Shown piece after piece: positions 1 to 9,084 of a DNA stretch of 64,000 nt. The position numbers and the translations under genes are program-made. Under the pieces are notes generated by a model. The model had not been told where the DNA came from. It was given only the letters and a program-made list of their open reading frames with translations, and did not search any database. Source of the stretch: Fen-1273 sp963748405 (lineage in GTDB: Bacteria; Bacteroidota; Ignavibacteria; UBA10030; UBA6906); assembly GCA_963748405.1 (NCBI GenBank), contig CAVVIT010000006.1, positions 1 to 64,000 of the forward strand. Direction: 5' to 3'. How positions within the stretch are numbered: position 1 is the first letter of the stretch; the number at the start of each line of letters is the position of its first letter.

Positions 1-78
1 GAATTACGTCCGTTACCCGAGTGATTTTCACCGGCGGCTTCACCTGATTGCCTGCGACACTATGGAGGAGGAATCCCT

Positions 79-348
79 ATGCACAGGATGCGCGGAGTCG
101 TTCTCGCCGCTGCCGTCGCGGTGATGGCAGCCGGCGGTGCGTTTCTCTCCGGGTGCTCGTCGAGTCCCGACGAGGCCCAGATGAGGCAGCTCGATAGTCT
201 GAAGAAGGAGTACGCCGACCTGCAGGCGCAGGTTGCCTCGAAAGAACAGACGAAAGCCACGCTCGACAGGGAGGTCGCCGACAAGAACGCGCGGCTCAAG
301 AAATGCCACGATGACGAAGCGATCGTGAAAGAGCGGCTGGCGAAGTGA
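79..348 (+). CDS. small coiled-coil lipoprotein
   Basis: An 89-residue exported lipoprotein of unknown function. Residues 1-26 form a lipoprotein signal: a short basic N-region, a hydrophobic core and the lipobox LSGC with Cys26 as the lipidated residue. Ser residues follow it, with no retention signal that can be judged. Residues 33-89 are heptad-rich, charged and probably one alpha-helical coiled coil, so the mature protein would be a membrane-tethered rod. A strong Shine-Dalgarno (GGAGGAGG) lies just upstream and fixes the ATG. It precedes the LysM-domain gene by about 50 bases on the same strand and may be cotranscribed, which suggests an envelope role. No enzyme motif is visible. Confidence 0.8.
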   Translation: MHRMRGVVLAAAVAVMAAGGAFLSGCSSSPDEAQMRQLDSLKKEYADLQAQVASKEQTKATLDREVADKNARLKKCHDDEAIVKERLAK

Positions 349-397
349 CCCGGCCGCCCGAACGCATCAATTTCCCAGCACGAAAGGAGTTGTTTCG

Positions 398-1163
398 ATG
401 AAATCCGTCATGAAGCCCGTTCTGCTTCTCCTGTCCCTCGTCCTGTGCATGCCGGGAGGCATCATCAGGGCGCAGGGGAAGATGTCGCGCGAGGAATACG
501 AGCGCGAGGTGAGCCGGTACACGGCGCTGCGCAACGGCGAGGCTTCCCGCTCCGGGGAGCTGACAGGCAGATCGCCGCGCTCCGGAACCAGTCCGTCAGC
601 CTCGACGGCGAGTGTGATATCTGTCTCAATGAGCTTTATGCCCTCGTGGGCTCCGATGCGCAGAAGGCGTCCGCGTTCGCCGCCGCGATCACGTCAGCGG
701 AGAAAAGCGCCGGTGATCTTCTCCGGCTCTCCGACGCGGACATCCTGTCCCGCAGCAGTGATGTACAATCTCTTTCCGGAAACGTTCAGGGCCTCTGGAA
801 AAACAAACTTTCCCTTATCCCGGATTTCCATGACCGGCTGACGGCCCTGAACGACGAAGTCGCCAGGCTTGAAAAAGCGATCGGCGGGGGAGCGAAGACC
901 TACACGGTGGGCACGTGGAGCCGCGACCGCGATTGTCTCTGGACGATTTCCGCGAGAAAGACCATCTACGATAATCCCTGGATGTGGCCGAAGATCTGGC
1001 AGGGGAACAGGGACGTATCAAGGATCCCGACCTGATCTATCCCGGTGAAAAGCTGAGCATACCCCCTCCGGGAGCGCTCACCGCGGCCGAGAAAACCGCA
1101 GAAAAGTCGTACTACGGATCAAAAGAGAAACGTCTGACGCGCAAGCCGCTGGCGACACAATGA
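398..1163 (+). CDS. exported LysM-domain protein, disrupted by two apparent frameshifts
   Basis: An exported peptidoglycan-binding candidate of about 255 residues, reconstructed across two frame changes. It starts with a signal peptide (MKSVMKPVLLLLSL). A charged helical region follows, and a C-terminal LysM-like segment reads YTVGTWSRDRDCLWTIS, then IWQGN, then DPDLIYPGEKLSIPP, the usual LysM ending. Reading changes from frame 2 to frame 1 near 555-562 and from frame 1 to frame 3 near 1008-1015. The third frame ends at a TGA that overlaps the next gene's ATG as ATGA, which supports the reconstruction. An AAAGGAG ribosome site precedes the ATG. The indels are more likely sequence error than real decay, because each segment keeps coherent protein sequence. 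Confidence 0.7.
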
Positions 1164-2925
1164 CGGACCCCTCCGGGGACACCCTGGCGGATTTCACGAG
1201 GGACAGCCGCGTGATCGTCCTCTCCTGCCTGGCGGTCTTCATCGGCATCATGGGTGCCTGTGTGGCCGCCGCGCTCGTATGGCTCATCAACGTCATCACG
1301 AATCTCGCGTTTTTCGGTGAGGCCTCCGGGAAATTCCAGTCCCCCTCGGGCCACCATCTGGGGTACCTTGTCGTTCTTGTTCCCGCGCTGGGGGGGATCA
1401 TTATCGGCCTGATGGCGCGTTTCGGATCCGACCGGATCCGTGGACACGGGATACCCGAAGCCCTGGAGTCCATCCTGTACGGCAGGAGCAGGATGGACCT
1501 GAAGGTGGCAATCCTGAAACCGGTCTCCTCTGCGGTCTCCATCGGGACGGGCGGGCCGTTCGGGGCCGAAGGACCGATCATCATGACCGGGGGTGCGTTC
1601 GGGTCCCTGTTTGCCCAGTTGTTTCATCTCTCCTCGGCGGAGCGGAAAACGCTCCTTGTGGCGGGCGCGGCCGCGGGAATGTCCGCGATATTTGCGACGC
1701 CGGTCGCGGCCGTCCTTCTGGCTGTGGAGCTTCTCCTGTTCGAATGGAAGCCGCGGAGCTTCATCCCGGTGGCGGTCTCCTCGGTCGTCGCAGGCATGCT
1801 CCGCATCCCGCTCCTCGGCGAAGGGCCGATATTTCCGATGGCACCTCACGGCGTTCCGGATCCTGCGATCATGGGCGCCGCACTTGCAGTCGGCCTGATT
1901 GGCGGTGTCGGGTCCACGATACTCACCACGCTTGTCTACTGGTTTGAAGACCTGTTTACAAAGCTCCCGTTTCACTGGATGTGGTGGCCCGTTCTGGGGG
2001 GGATCGGCGTGGGGATCGGGGGTACTTTGATCCCCGGATACTCGGCGTCGGGTACGACGTGATTCGCTCGCTGCTCCGCGGAGAAATTCTCGGGGGGGTG
2101 CTCCTTTCTCTCCTCATCGGGAAGGCGCTCGTATCGTCGTTCTCGCTCGGATCCGGGACCTCCGGGGGAGTGCTTGCGCCTCTGCTCATCATCGGCGGGG
2201 CACTGGGCGCCCTGGAGGCCCGGTGGATTCCCGCGGGCGACGCGGGACTCTGGGCGCTGGTAGGGATGGCGGCGATGATGGGGGGGACGATGCGCTCGCC
2301 GCTCACGGCGATCATGTTCGCCTTCGAGCTGACCCACGAAGTGAACATCCTTCCCGCGCTCCTGGTGAGCTGCATCGCCGCCCACGCGTTCACCGTGCTT
2401 GCCCTCCGGCGGTCGATACTGACAGAGAAAGTCGCGCGGCGGGGATTTCACGTCTCCCGCGAGTACGTCGTCGACCCGATGGAGATTCTCCGTGTCGGAG
2501 ACGTCATGGACCCCGGGATCCAGGGGGTTCCCCCGGCCATGAAAGTGAACGAGCTCTCGGACAGGATTGCCGCGGGCGATGCCGACGTGACGCGCCACAA
2601 TGCCCTGCCGATCGTCGGCGGCGACGGGGGATTGCTCGGGATCATCACGCGCGGCGACGTGCTCCGCTCGCTTGGCAGGGAATCCGACGAAACGGTCATG
2701 GATGCCGGGACACGGGACCTGATCGTGGCATACCCCGACGAACTCCTCCGGGATGCCGCCCGGAGAATGCTGGGGGGGGACGTCGGGCGGCTGCCGGTCG
2801 TCAGCCGTGAGAACCCGCGGCGGCTCGTGGGCTACCTCGGACGTCCGGCGCTTCTCTCGGCCTGGAGAAAGAGGATGGCGGAAGAACACGAGCGGGAGCC
2901 GGGGTGGCTCGTCCGCTCAATGTAA
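1160..2925 (+). CDS. CLC-type chloride channel/antiporter with C-terminal CBS pair (one frameshift)
   Basis: An integral inner-membrane CLC family protein of about 588 residues that moves Cl-. Family signatures are present: GHGIPE (the GSGIP motif with His for Ser), GAEGP with the gating glutamate near residue 138, and GSGTSGGVLAP for the third anion-site motif. About ten hydrophobic segments precede two CBS domains (roughly residues 450-585) that probably bind nucleotide and gate transport. The frame changes at a G5 run at 2018-2022, where one missing G would restore a continuous protein (GIGVGIGG then YFDPRILGVGYD). The ATG overlaps the stop of the LysM gene (ATGA), indicating translational coupling. 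Channel versus H+/Cl- exchanger cannot be decided here. Confidence 0.9.
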
Positions 2926-2940
2926 ACGGCGTACAGGAAT

Positions 2941-3477
2941 ATGAACGTTATCCCTCGGCGGAAGGGGGGAATCACCACGAAACGACATGAAGAACGACAG
3001 GCGGTCCGTGAGGGGGACCTCGTCCGGGATCTCCGGAGCGAGGACCCTGTGAGGCGCCAGAGAGCGTGTTCGGCACTCATTCTTCTGGGGCCGGAGGCGG
3101 TGCCCGTTCTCGTGGAAGCGCTTCGAGATCCCGCGGATCACGCGCGTCGCGAGGCCGCCAGGGCGCTCAGCAGGATCCATGATCCTTCATCCGCCGGCGC
3201 GCTCGTGCTGGCGCTTGAAGACGAGATTCCGGGAGTCCGCTGGCTTGCCGGGGAAGGTTTGATCGCCATGGGACGCGACGGACTGGTCCCCCTGCTGCAG
3301 GGACTCATCCGGCAGTCGGATTCGGTGAGACTGCGCCAGGGGGCGCATCACGTCCTGCGTGCGATCGGCCCGGGCGAACAGGCCCGGCAGATCGCTCAGG
3401 TCATGGATGCGCTTGAAGGCCCCGAGCCCATATCGGCGCTTCCCGTTGCCGCGTTCAACGCCCTGAAGGAACTCTGA
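2941..3477 (+). CDS. HEAT-repeat protein
   Basis: A 178-residue soluble protein made of alpha-helical HEAT/PBS-lyase-type repeats. About four repeats run from residue 28 on, with the A-L-x-D/E-x-x-P-x-V-R pattern (for example ALILLGPEAVPVLVEALRD, then ARREAARALSRI). There is no signal peptide and no catalytic motif, so it is probably a scaffold or binding protein in the cytoplasm. It starts 15 bases after the chloride channel gene and likely belongs to the same transcript, possibly as an accessory factor. A strong hairpin follows the stop. Confidence 0.75.
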   Translation: MNVIPRRKGGITTKRHEERQAVREGDLVRDLRSEDPVRRQRACSALILLGPEAVPVLVEALRDPADHARREAARALSRIHDPSSAGALVLALEDEIPGVRWLAGEGLIAMGRDGLVPLLQGLIRQSDSVRLRQGAHHVLRAIGPGEQARQIAQVMDALEGPEPISALPVAAFNALKEL

Positions 3478-3505
3478 AGACGGCGTCAGGAACGTATGCA
3501 GACGA

Positions 3506-3533
3506 ACGGGCCCGGCGAAATCGCCGGGCCCGT
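3506..3533. terminator. strong GC-rich hairpin between convergent genes
   Basis: A perfect 13-bp inverted repeat (ACGGGCCCGGCGA and its complement) with a 2-base centre lies between the plus-strand HEAT gene and the minus-strand beta-helix gene. There is no clear U-tract on either side. It could terminate both transcripts or protect 3' ends. Confidence 0.55.
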
Positions 3534-3599
3534 CACCTTCGTCATTGCAGGTCGCTGTCATAGCGAGCAATCGAAGCAATCCAGTCCGATGCTTCCAGA

Positions 3600-5267
3600 T
3601 TACTTCAGCAGCAGCATCTTCCTCGCGCTGACGAAATCTCCCGCCACGATCTTGTACAGGTAAACCCCGCTGGCGAGATTTGCCGCGTTGAACGTCACGG
3701 AGTGAACTCCCGCATTCTCGTTTCCGTTGACGAGCGTTGCGACTTCCTGGCCCAGGATGTTGTACACCTTCAGCTCAACCCTGGCGGCCTTCGCAAGCGT
3801 GAACTGTATGTTGGTCGACGGATTGAACGGGTTCGGATAATTCGGCGACAGCGAAAACTCTGTCGGGGCCTGTTCCGTCGCCGTAACGCCGGTCAGCTGC
3901 CAGGCAGCTTTCTGGCTCGGGAACCAGTTCAGGTCGCCGAGGGCGAATCCGTCGGTTCCCTGGTGCTGCATCGTGGTGTTCGAATAGGCCAGGTTTTCCG
4001 GCAGTGGCCAGGCCGGCGCAAAAAGATGGCCGTTCGGGTTGTAGTACCAGAGGTAGTTCGTCTCGGAGTTCGTGCGGATGTACGTCGCGTACTTGATCAG
4101 GCTGTCGATCTGCCCCAGCAGGCCGGCCGCGAATCCCGGATCGTTCGTGGTGTCGTTGCCGCTGATGACGAAATTGGGATAGGCGGTTTTGTTGCTGAAC
4201 ATACCCGCCGTCCGGACGTTCAGGAAGACGGGCGGGAGCAGCGTGTCCATCAGCGCCGAGTTCCAGAATGTCTTCAGCTTCGCCGGCCAGTACACGCTGT
4301 TGTTCTGGACGGTAATGTGCCGCTGGGATTCGAGCAGCGGGATGTGGCTCGGCGCGGTGTTCAGCGAGTCGAAGCTGAACGTCGACGAAGGCGAGATCGA
4401 GTTCTCGAAATAATACTGCTGGATCTCCGCGTTCTCCTGTGCGTTGGCGAGCGTGCCGTAGAAGATGTTGTTCTTGTACGTGGCGTTCGTCATGACGAAG
4501 TCGTTCAGCGGATTGACGCAGTTGAGAAACACCGTGTTGTGCTCGAAGCGCGAGTAGATCGTGTAGTCCACGCTCGCCTTGGCGTAGGCGTTGTTGCAGA
4601 ACATCGTGTTGTTCACCATCACCACGCTGTCCGTCGTAAAGCCCCCGTTGGAAATGAAGGCGGTCCCTTCGAACCACGACGTCGTGTGCATGAGGTTCCT
4701 GAACACGCAGTCTGTGATCGTGAAATTGTTATGGTTCCCGCTGTTCACCGTGATCGCCGCGCCGTAGCCGTCGAACACGCATCCCTGGTACGTGGATGTC
4801 GTGCTGTCGCCCGCATAGTTCATGGCTGTGACGTATCCGACGAGGACCTGGTCCGGACGCACGCCGGTGAAGTAGAGGTTCTTCAGCGTGAGCCGCCCGG
4901 TCCCCTTGTAGACGTTGAGGAACCCCGAGGGGGAAGAATTGTCCCCGAGTATGGCAGGGGCGATGACCGGCGGCCGGTGGGACCCGGTATCCGCGAATAT
5001 CCCCAGAGGGAAATCGACGTTGATGGTTGCGGTGAAGTAGTAAATCGAATCACGGTAAAGTTTGTAGAAGCGGTTGGGATGGGCACGCTGCCCGTTGGCG
5101 AGCGTGTCCCCCTGGATCACGTTGTTAAGATGCCCCGCCGGACTGGCGATGACGACGAGCGTGTCCCCCGTGGCAGCACTGGCTGCCTGGTACCCCGTGC
5201 TGAGGAGCAACAGCAGCGCAGTCACTACCCCGCCGCCTGCCGCGCGAAGTACGTAGAGTGGTTTCAT
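3600..5267 (-). CDS. T9SS-exported right-handed beta-helix protein
   Basis: A 555-residue secreted protein. Residues 1-32 are a signal peptide. The middle (about residues 110-330) has repeated Asn-rich turns such as ITDCVFRNL, VMVNNTMFCNN and YKNNIFYG, typical of parallel beta-helix proteins of the pectate-lyase superfold. The last 85 residues are a type IX secretion C-terminal sorting domain with NYPNPFNPSTNIQF, VYNILGQEVATLV and a final SARKMLLLK. No catalytic residues of a known lyase or hydrolase family could be assigned, so adhesin, binding protein or enzyme are all possible. It follows the TonB receptor gene by about 60 bases on the same strand, with a strong AGGAGG site, and is likely cotranscribed with it. 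Confidence 0.85.
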   Translation of the reverse strand: MKPLYVLRAAGGGVVTALLLLLSTGYQAASAATGDTLVVIASPAGHLNNVIQGDTLANGQRAHPNRFYKLYRDSIYYFTATINVDFPLGIFADTGSHRPPVIAPAILGDNSSPSGFLNVYKGTGRLTLKNLYFTGVRPDQVLVGYVTAMNYAGDSTTSTYQGCVFDGYGAAITVNSGNHNNFTITDCVFRNLMHTTSWFEGTAFISNGGFTTDSVVMVNNTMFCNNAYAKASVDYTIYSRFEHNTVFLNCVNPLNDFVMTNATYKNNIFYGTLANAQENAEIQQYYFENSISPSSTFSFDSLNTAPSHIPLLESQRHITVQNNSVYWPAKLKTFWNSALMDTLLPPVFLNVRTAGMFSNKTAYPNFVISGNDTTNDPGFAAGLLGQIDSLIKYATYIRTNSETNYLWYYNPNGHLFAPAWPLPENLAYSNTTMQHQGTDGFALGDLNWFPSQKAAWQLTGVTATEQAPTEFSLSPNYPNPFNPSTNIQFTLAKAARVELKVYNILGQEVATLVNGNENAGVHSVTFNAANLASGVYLYKIVAGDFVSARKMLLLK

Positions 5268-5330
5268 GATACTTTGCCCTCCTCCTGTGATGAGTTGAAT
5301 GAGATAGCGTTTCCGGCCTGTGAGCCGGGG

Positions 5331-8228
5331 TTACAGACGTATGCGGAGACCGATGTCCGCGGTCAACCCGTAGTACTGCTGCGCCGTCGGGAAGCCGGAC
5401 CCCGCGACGACGTCCAGGTCGCGGGCGTTGTTGAGATTGTTGAGATCGAAGAACGCCTGGAGACCGAACCAGGGGAGCGCCTGCTTGACCGAGAGATCCC
5501 AGCGCAGGTATTTCGAAGTCTGGACGCGCAGGTCGGGCCAGAAGTTGTCCGCTTTGAATATGTTGGCCTGGTAAAGCATGGACACGCGGGTGGAGAACCC
5601 TTCGTAGTCGTAACCGAGAGCCAGGTTGACGATGTCGTCCGGCTGATCGATAAGCCGGTCCTCGTAATATGTATCGTCGTACGTCTTGATCACGTACGGC
5701 GGGTCGGGGCTGTACGTGGTGGTGACCGTGGTCAGAGAGTATTTGGCCTTCGAGAAGATGTGCGTATAATTCACGCTCATCACGAGTCCGGAGAGGGCCG
5801 AGGGGAGATACCAGAAATGCGTTTGCCAGTCGAATTCTATCCCGAGGAGGTTGACGACGAACGGGTCGTTGATGGACGTGCTTATGGCGTCCGGAACGAC
5901 CGCGTCGGGCGGGCCGGGATACTGCGCGGGATCGATGACGTAGCGGTTGACGGGCAAGATGAAGTTGTCGATCTTCTTCGAGAAACCGTCCACCGAAAAC
6001 AGCCCGATGCCGTTATCGAGTATCGAGACCACGAGGTCAAAATTCTCCGAATGCGACTGCTTCAGCGCGTAGTTGTTCCATTGCTCGGCGCTGAACCCCA
6101 GGTTGATTCTCGGCGTGATGGCGCTGTAATCGGGGTAGGCGAGCGTGTTGGTGTATGCAAAGCGGACCTGCAGCCATGCGAGCGGCCTGTACATGATGTG
6201 CGCCATGGGGAGCCATGATCCCTGTGACTCGTTGATCGTGGTATCCCGGTACGTGTAACTGTAGTGGGAACCGTTGCTCTGAATGCCCCGGGGGGCCGTG
6301 TACGACGTTTCGAGCCGCTGATACCGCACGCCGCCGACAAGCGTGATATCCTGGCCGAGATCGGCCGTGATCATCGCGTACGCCGCATCCTGGTGCTCGA
6401 ATCCCGAGTAATCGTTGGTGATCGATGCCATGCTGTTATAGGACCACGCCTCCAGCGATCCGTACTGCCGTGCGATATCGATGACGGGCTGGATCAGGCT
6501 GACATTCAGGGGGGACACCATCGAATAGTCACCCCCCAGAAAACGCCCGTAGGAGAACACCCCGTCCGTGAACAGCGTCATGGGCAGGGGAGCAACCCCC
6601 GTTGGAACTAGCTGTTTCATCCAGGGGAGGGCGTCCAGTATATGCTGGCGCAGGGCTCCGCCGCTGACGAGCAATGCTCCGTCGGACTGCTCATAGTCGT
6701 AGGAGCGCTGCCGGTATTGAATTTTGCCGCCGAACTTCACGGATCCTGAAAAGTTGTCGGAAACGCGCACGGGGGAGAGGAGGTCGAGCGATCCCGAGAT
6801 CGTCCTGTCCCTTGAAAAGCTGTTGCTCGCCGAGAGACTGTTCAGCTTCGCCTGGGCGGGGTCATTGACGGCGAGTCCGGGGATGAGCCTGGGGTCCAGG
6901 CGCTGGTACGCCGGTCCCGCGACGCCGTCGCTCTGCTGTACGAAGTTGAGCGCAACGTCGTTCGGATCGTGATTCTCGGAGTAAGCGTGCGAGAGGTTTG
7001 CATCGACGATAAAAAGCGGAAGCGTCTGTTCATAGTGCAGCAGGTTCGTGATCACGTTGAGCTTGTTGTCCGACACGCCCGTCGTGTAGCTGTGCGTGCC
7101 CCCTTTGATGTCGTAGCTCTCGGCCCGGTTCTGAATTTTCGTGTCGCCCGAGCTGACAAGCGTCATCAACGAGACCTTTCCGTCGGGGATCCGGTAATCC
7201 ATCACGAGCGTGCCGTCATACCGCCGCCTGTCGCGCAGTATGTCGTTGAGGTTGAGGTTCGTCAGGTATGTCTGGTTGCGGACGTCGAGCAGAGGCCCCT
7301 GCACCTCGTAACTTCCTCCCATCTCGTTGGACGTCAGGTTTCTTCTCTCCGAGCTCAACGATGCGAACACGCCGAACTGCTCATCGAAAAACCGGTTCTC
7401 GAGACTCCCGACGACCTTGTAGTTGCCGTAATCGTGTTCAAGACCGTTGTAAGCTCCCTGGGCGAGAACGTTGAGCTGCCCGATGTCTGATCCTGTCGCC
7501 GCAGCTTCCTTGAGTTTGAAATCGACCGTCCCCCCGAGGACCTCGGCATCCATGTCCGGCGTAATGGCCTTCGTGACTTCGATCCCCTCGAGCATTGTCG
7601 AGGAGATCATGCTGAGGTCTGTTCCCCTGTCGCCCGCATCCGTGGGTGCCATGGCAACGCCGTTGATCATCACCTGGTTGTATTTCGGAGAGAGGCCGCG
7701 GATGACGACCTGGTCCCCCTCGCCCCCCGTGCGCAGCACCGACACCCCGGGGAGTCTTCCGACGGACTCGGCGGCGTTGGCGTCGGGGAGCTCCTGGATG
7801 CGGGCGGAGGAAACAACGTTCACGATCTGGTGAGAGGCGAGCTGCTGATTGATTGCCTGGTTCTGGCCGAGCGCCTGTGCCGTGACGACGACGGTCTGTC
7901 CTTCGATCGTCACGGCGTTCAGTTTGAAATCGAACCGGATGCTCGCGGTCCCGTCGATTGTCAGCGGGGAAGAGGAAGGTGTGTAGCCGACGTAGGTGGC
8001 CCGGATCGTATACGACCCGGGGGGAACATTGCGTATCGCGTAAGACCCGTGTATGTCGCTCGAGGCGCCCATGGTCGTCCCGGCGAGCGTGACGTTTGCC
8101 CCCGGCAGCACTTCGCCGGTCTGGGCATCCCTGACCGTTCCTTCGATGTTGACGATTGTCGCCGGGAAGGCCTCTGCGCTGAAAAGGAAGAGTACTGACG
8201 CGGAAGCCCTCAGTATCCGTTTCACCAT
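5331..8228 (-). CDS. TonB-dependent receptor with carboxypeptidase-regulatory-like N-domain
   Basis: An outer-membrane active transporter of about 965 residues. It has a signal peptide, a carboxypeptidase-regulatory-like beta-sandwich (GTVRDAQTGEVLPGANVTLA), a plug (about residues 130-260) and a C-terminal 22-strand barrel ending in GLRIRL. The plug resembles the Caulobacter/Xanthomonas TonB family, with VMINGVAMAP and an IEVTKAITPDMDAEVLGG stretch. The ATG at 8228 is chosen over a longer in-frame start because AGGAG lies 7 bases upstream and the signal peptide begins there (MVKRILRAS). The substrate is unknown; co-location with a secreted beta-helix protein suggests a complex nutrient. Energy would come from TonB-ExbBD, which is not in this window. 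Confidence 0.9.
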   Translation of the reverse strand: MVKRILRASASVLFLFSAEAFPATIVNIEGTVRDAQTGEVLPGANVTLAGTTMGASSDIHGSYAIRNVPPGSYTIRATYVGYTPSSSPLTIDGTASIRFDFKLNAVTIEGQTVVVTAQALGQNQAINQQLASHQIVNVVSSARIQELPDANAAESVGRLPGVSVLRTGGEGDQVVIRGLSPKYNQVMINGVAMAPTDAGDRGTDLSMISSTMLEGIEVTKAITPDMDAEVLGGTVDFKLKEAAATGSDIGQLNVLAQGAYNGLEHDYGNYKVVGSLENRFFDEQFGVFASLSSERRNLTSNEMGGSYEVQGPLLDVRNQTYLTNLNLNDILRDRRRYDGTLVMDYRIPDGKVSLMTLVSSGDTKIQNRAESYDIKGGTHSYTTGVSDNKLNVITNLLHYEQTLPLFIVDANLSHAYSENHDPNDVALNFVQQSDGVAGPAYQRLDPRLIPGLAVNDPAQAKLNSLSASNSFSRDRTISGSLDLLSPVRVSDNFSGSVKFGGKIQYRQRSYDYEQSDGALLVSGGALRQHILDALPWMKQLVPTGVAPLPMTLFTDGVFSYGRFLGGDYSMVSPLNVSLIQPVIDIARQYGSLEAWSYNSMASITNDYSGFEHQDAAYAMITADLGQDITLVGGVRYQRLETSYTAPRGIQSNGSHYSYTYRDTTINESQGSWLPMAHIMYRPLAWLQVRFAYTNTLAYPDYSAITPRINLGFSAEQWNNYALKQSHSENFDLVVSILDNGIGLFSVDGFSKKIDNFILPVNRYVIDPAQYPGPPDAVVPDAISTSINDPFVVNLLGIEFDWQTHFWYLPSALSGLVMSVNYTHIFSKAKYSLTTVTTTYSPDPPYVIKTYDDTYYEDRLIDQPDDIVNLALGYDYEGFSTRVSMLYQANIFKADNFWPDLRVQTSKYLRWDLSVKQALPWFGLQAFFDLNNLNNARDLDVVAGSGFPTAQQYYGLTADIGLRIRL

Positions 8229-8447
8229 GGTGCACTCCTGGGAACCTGGCAGCTTCTCTCTTGCAGGGAAGTGTATGTCATAGGAACGATGCACGGGTAC
8301 CGAAGAACAGGCGAAATATGAGTAAATCCTGCCTTCTTTGCAAATGCAACCTGTGGGAACCCCCCCGGTGCGGATCCCGGTTTCAGACCTTTAAATGGAC
8401 CCCTCGCAACCGAAGGGATGGGGTCAAACAACGAAGGAGGAACTCCA

Positions 8448-9039
8448 ATGAAGAGTTGGCCTGTGCACTCGTTCTTGCTCCCGGTGTTTGTGTCCATGCT
8501 CTCCGTGGCCTTCTCGGGAAGACTTTCCGGGCAGTCGATGTACGCCGGGGCAAAAGGGGGGATAAGCGTTCCGAGTCTCCATGGGGGGAATTCGGAGATT
8601 TCCGAAGGCTACTCGACCCGCATGGGTCCGGATTTTGGCGTTTTTGCAGGGGGGGGGGGAAAAGAACGGAATGCAGTTGATTCCGGACGGGACGCTGCCT
8701 GCGGGGACCGTTCCCCCGGGGGTGAGCCTCTATGCGAACTACAATAATGAGACCGCGCTCTACGTTGATAAATCCGGAACGCCTCTTCTGCTCCCCCCGT
8801 ACGGTCAGCCGGTGCCGGCCGCGGATTTCACCGCGTCGACGGACGTGAAGAGCGACATCAACAAGCTGAACGCCGGCATCACCGGCGGGATCGGCGTGGC
8901 GAAAAGCCTGGGCCCCGGTTCGCTCATACTCGATGCGCGCGGCGCGTACGGTCTCAGGGACATACAGACGGACCCGAAGAACGGGAAGAACAATACGGGG
9001 AGCTTCGTCGTTGCCCTGGGCTATGAACTGAGAATTTAA
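8448..9039 (+). CDS. small outer-membrane beta-barrel-like protein with G11 tract frameshift
   Basis: An exported protein of about 197 residues. It has a signal peptide (MKSWPVHSFLLPVFVSMLSV) preceded by a perfect AAGGAGG site. A porin/OmpA-barrel-like N-region reads YAGAKGGISVPSL, and a C-terminal strand pattern ends in GSFVVALGYELRI with a terminal aromatic/Ile strand. A run of eleven G at 8649-8659 splits it between frame 3 and frame 1; ten G would keep one frame (FAGGG then EKNGMQLIPDG). The tract is either an assembly error or a slipped-strand phase-variation switch. The gene is followed closely by the GH47 gene on the same strand. Confidence 0.7.
8649..8659 (+). repeat. homopolymer tract of 11 G inside a coding region
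   Basis: Eleven consecutive G residues at codon 68 or so of the outer-membrane protein gene. The observed length puts the downstream half out of frame. Removing one G restores it. Confidence 0.9.
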
Positions 9040-9084
9040 ATCGTTACTCTGCCAGGAAGGGATCCCCTTCCAACGGAGGACGTC

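Noticed and set aside
3702..6218. 838-codon plus-strand open frame across the T9SS and TonB receptor genes
   Set aside because: It lies antisense to two genes with clear family motifs, its protein is rich in Arg/Val/Asp without domains, and it spans an intergenic gap. High GC makes such frames common.
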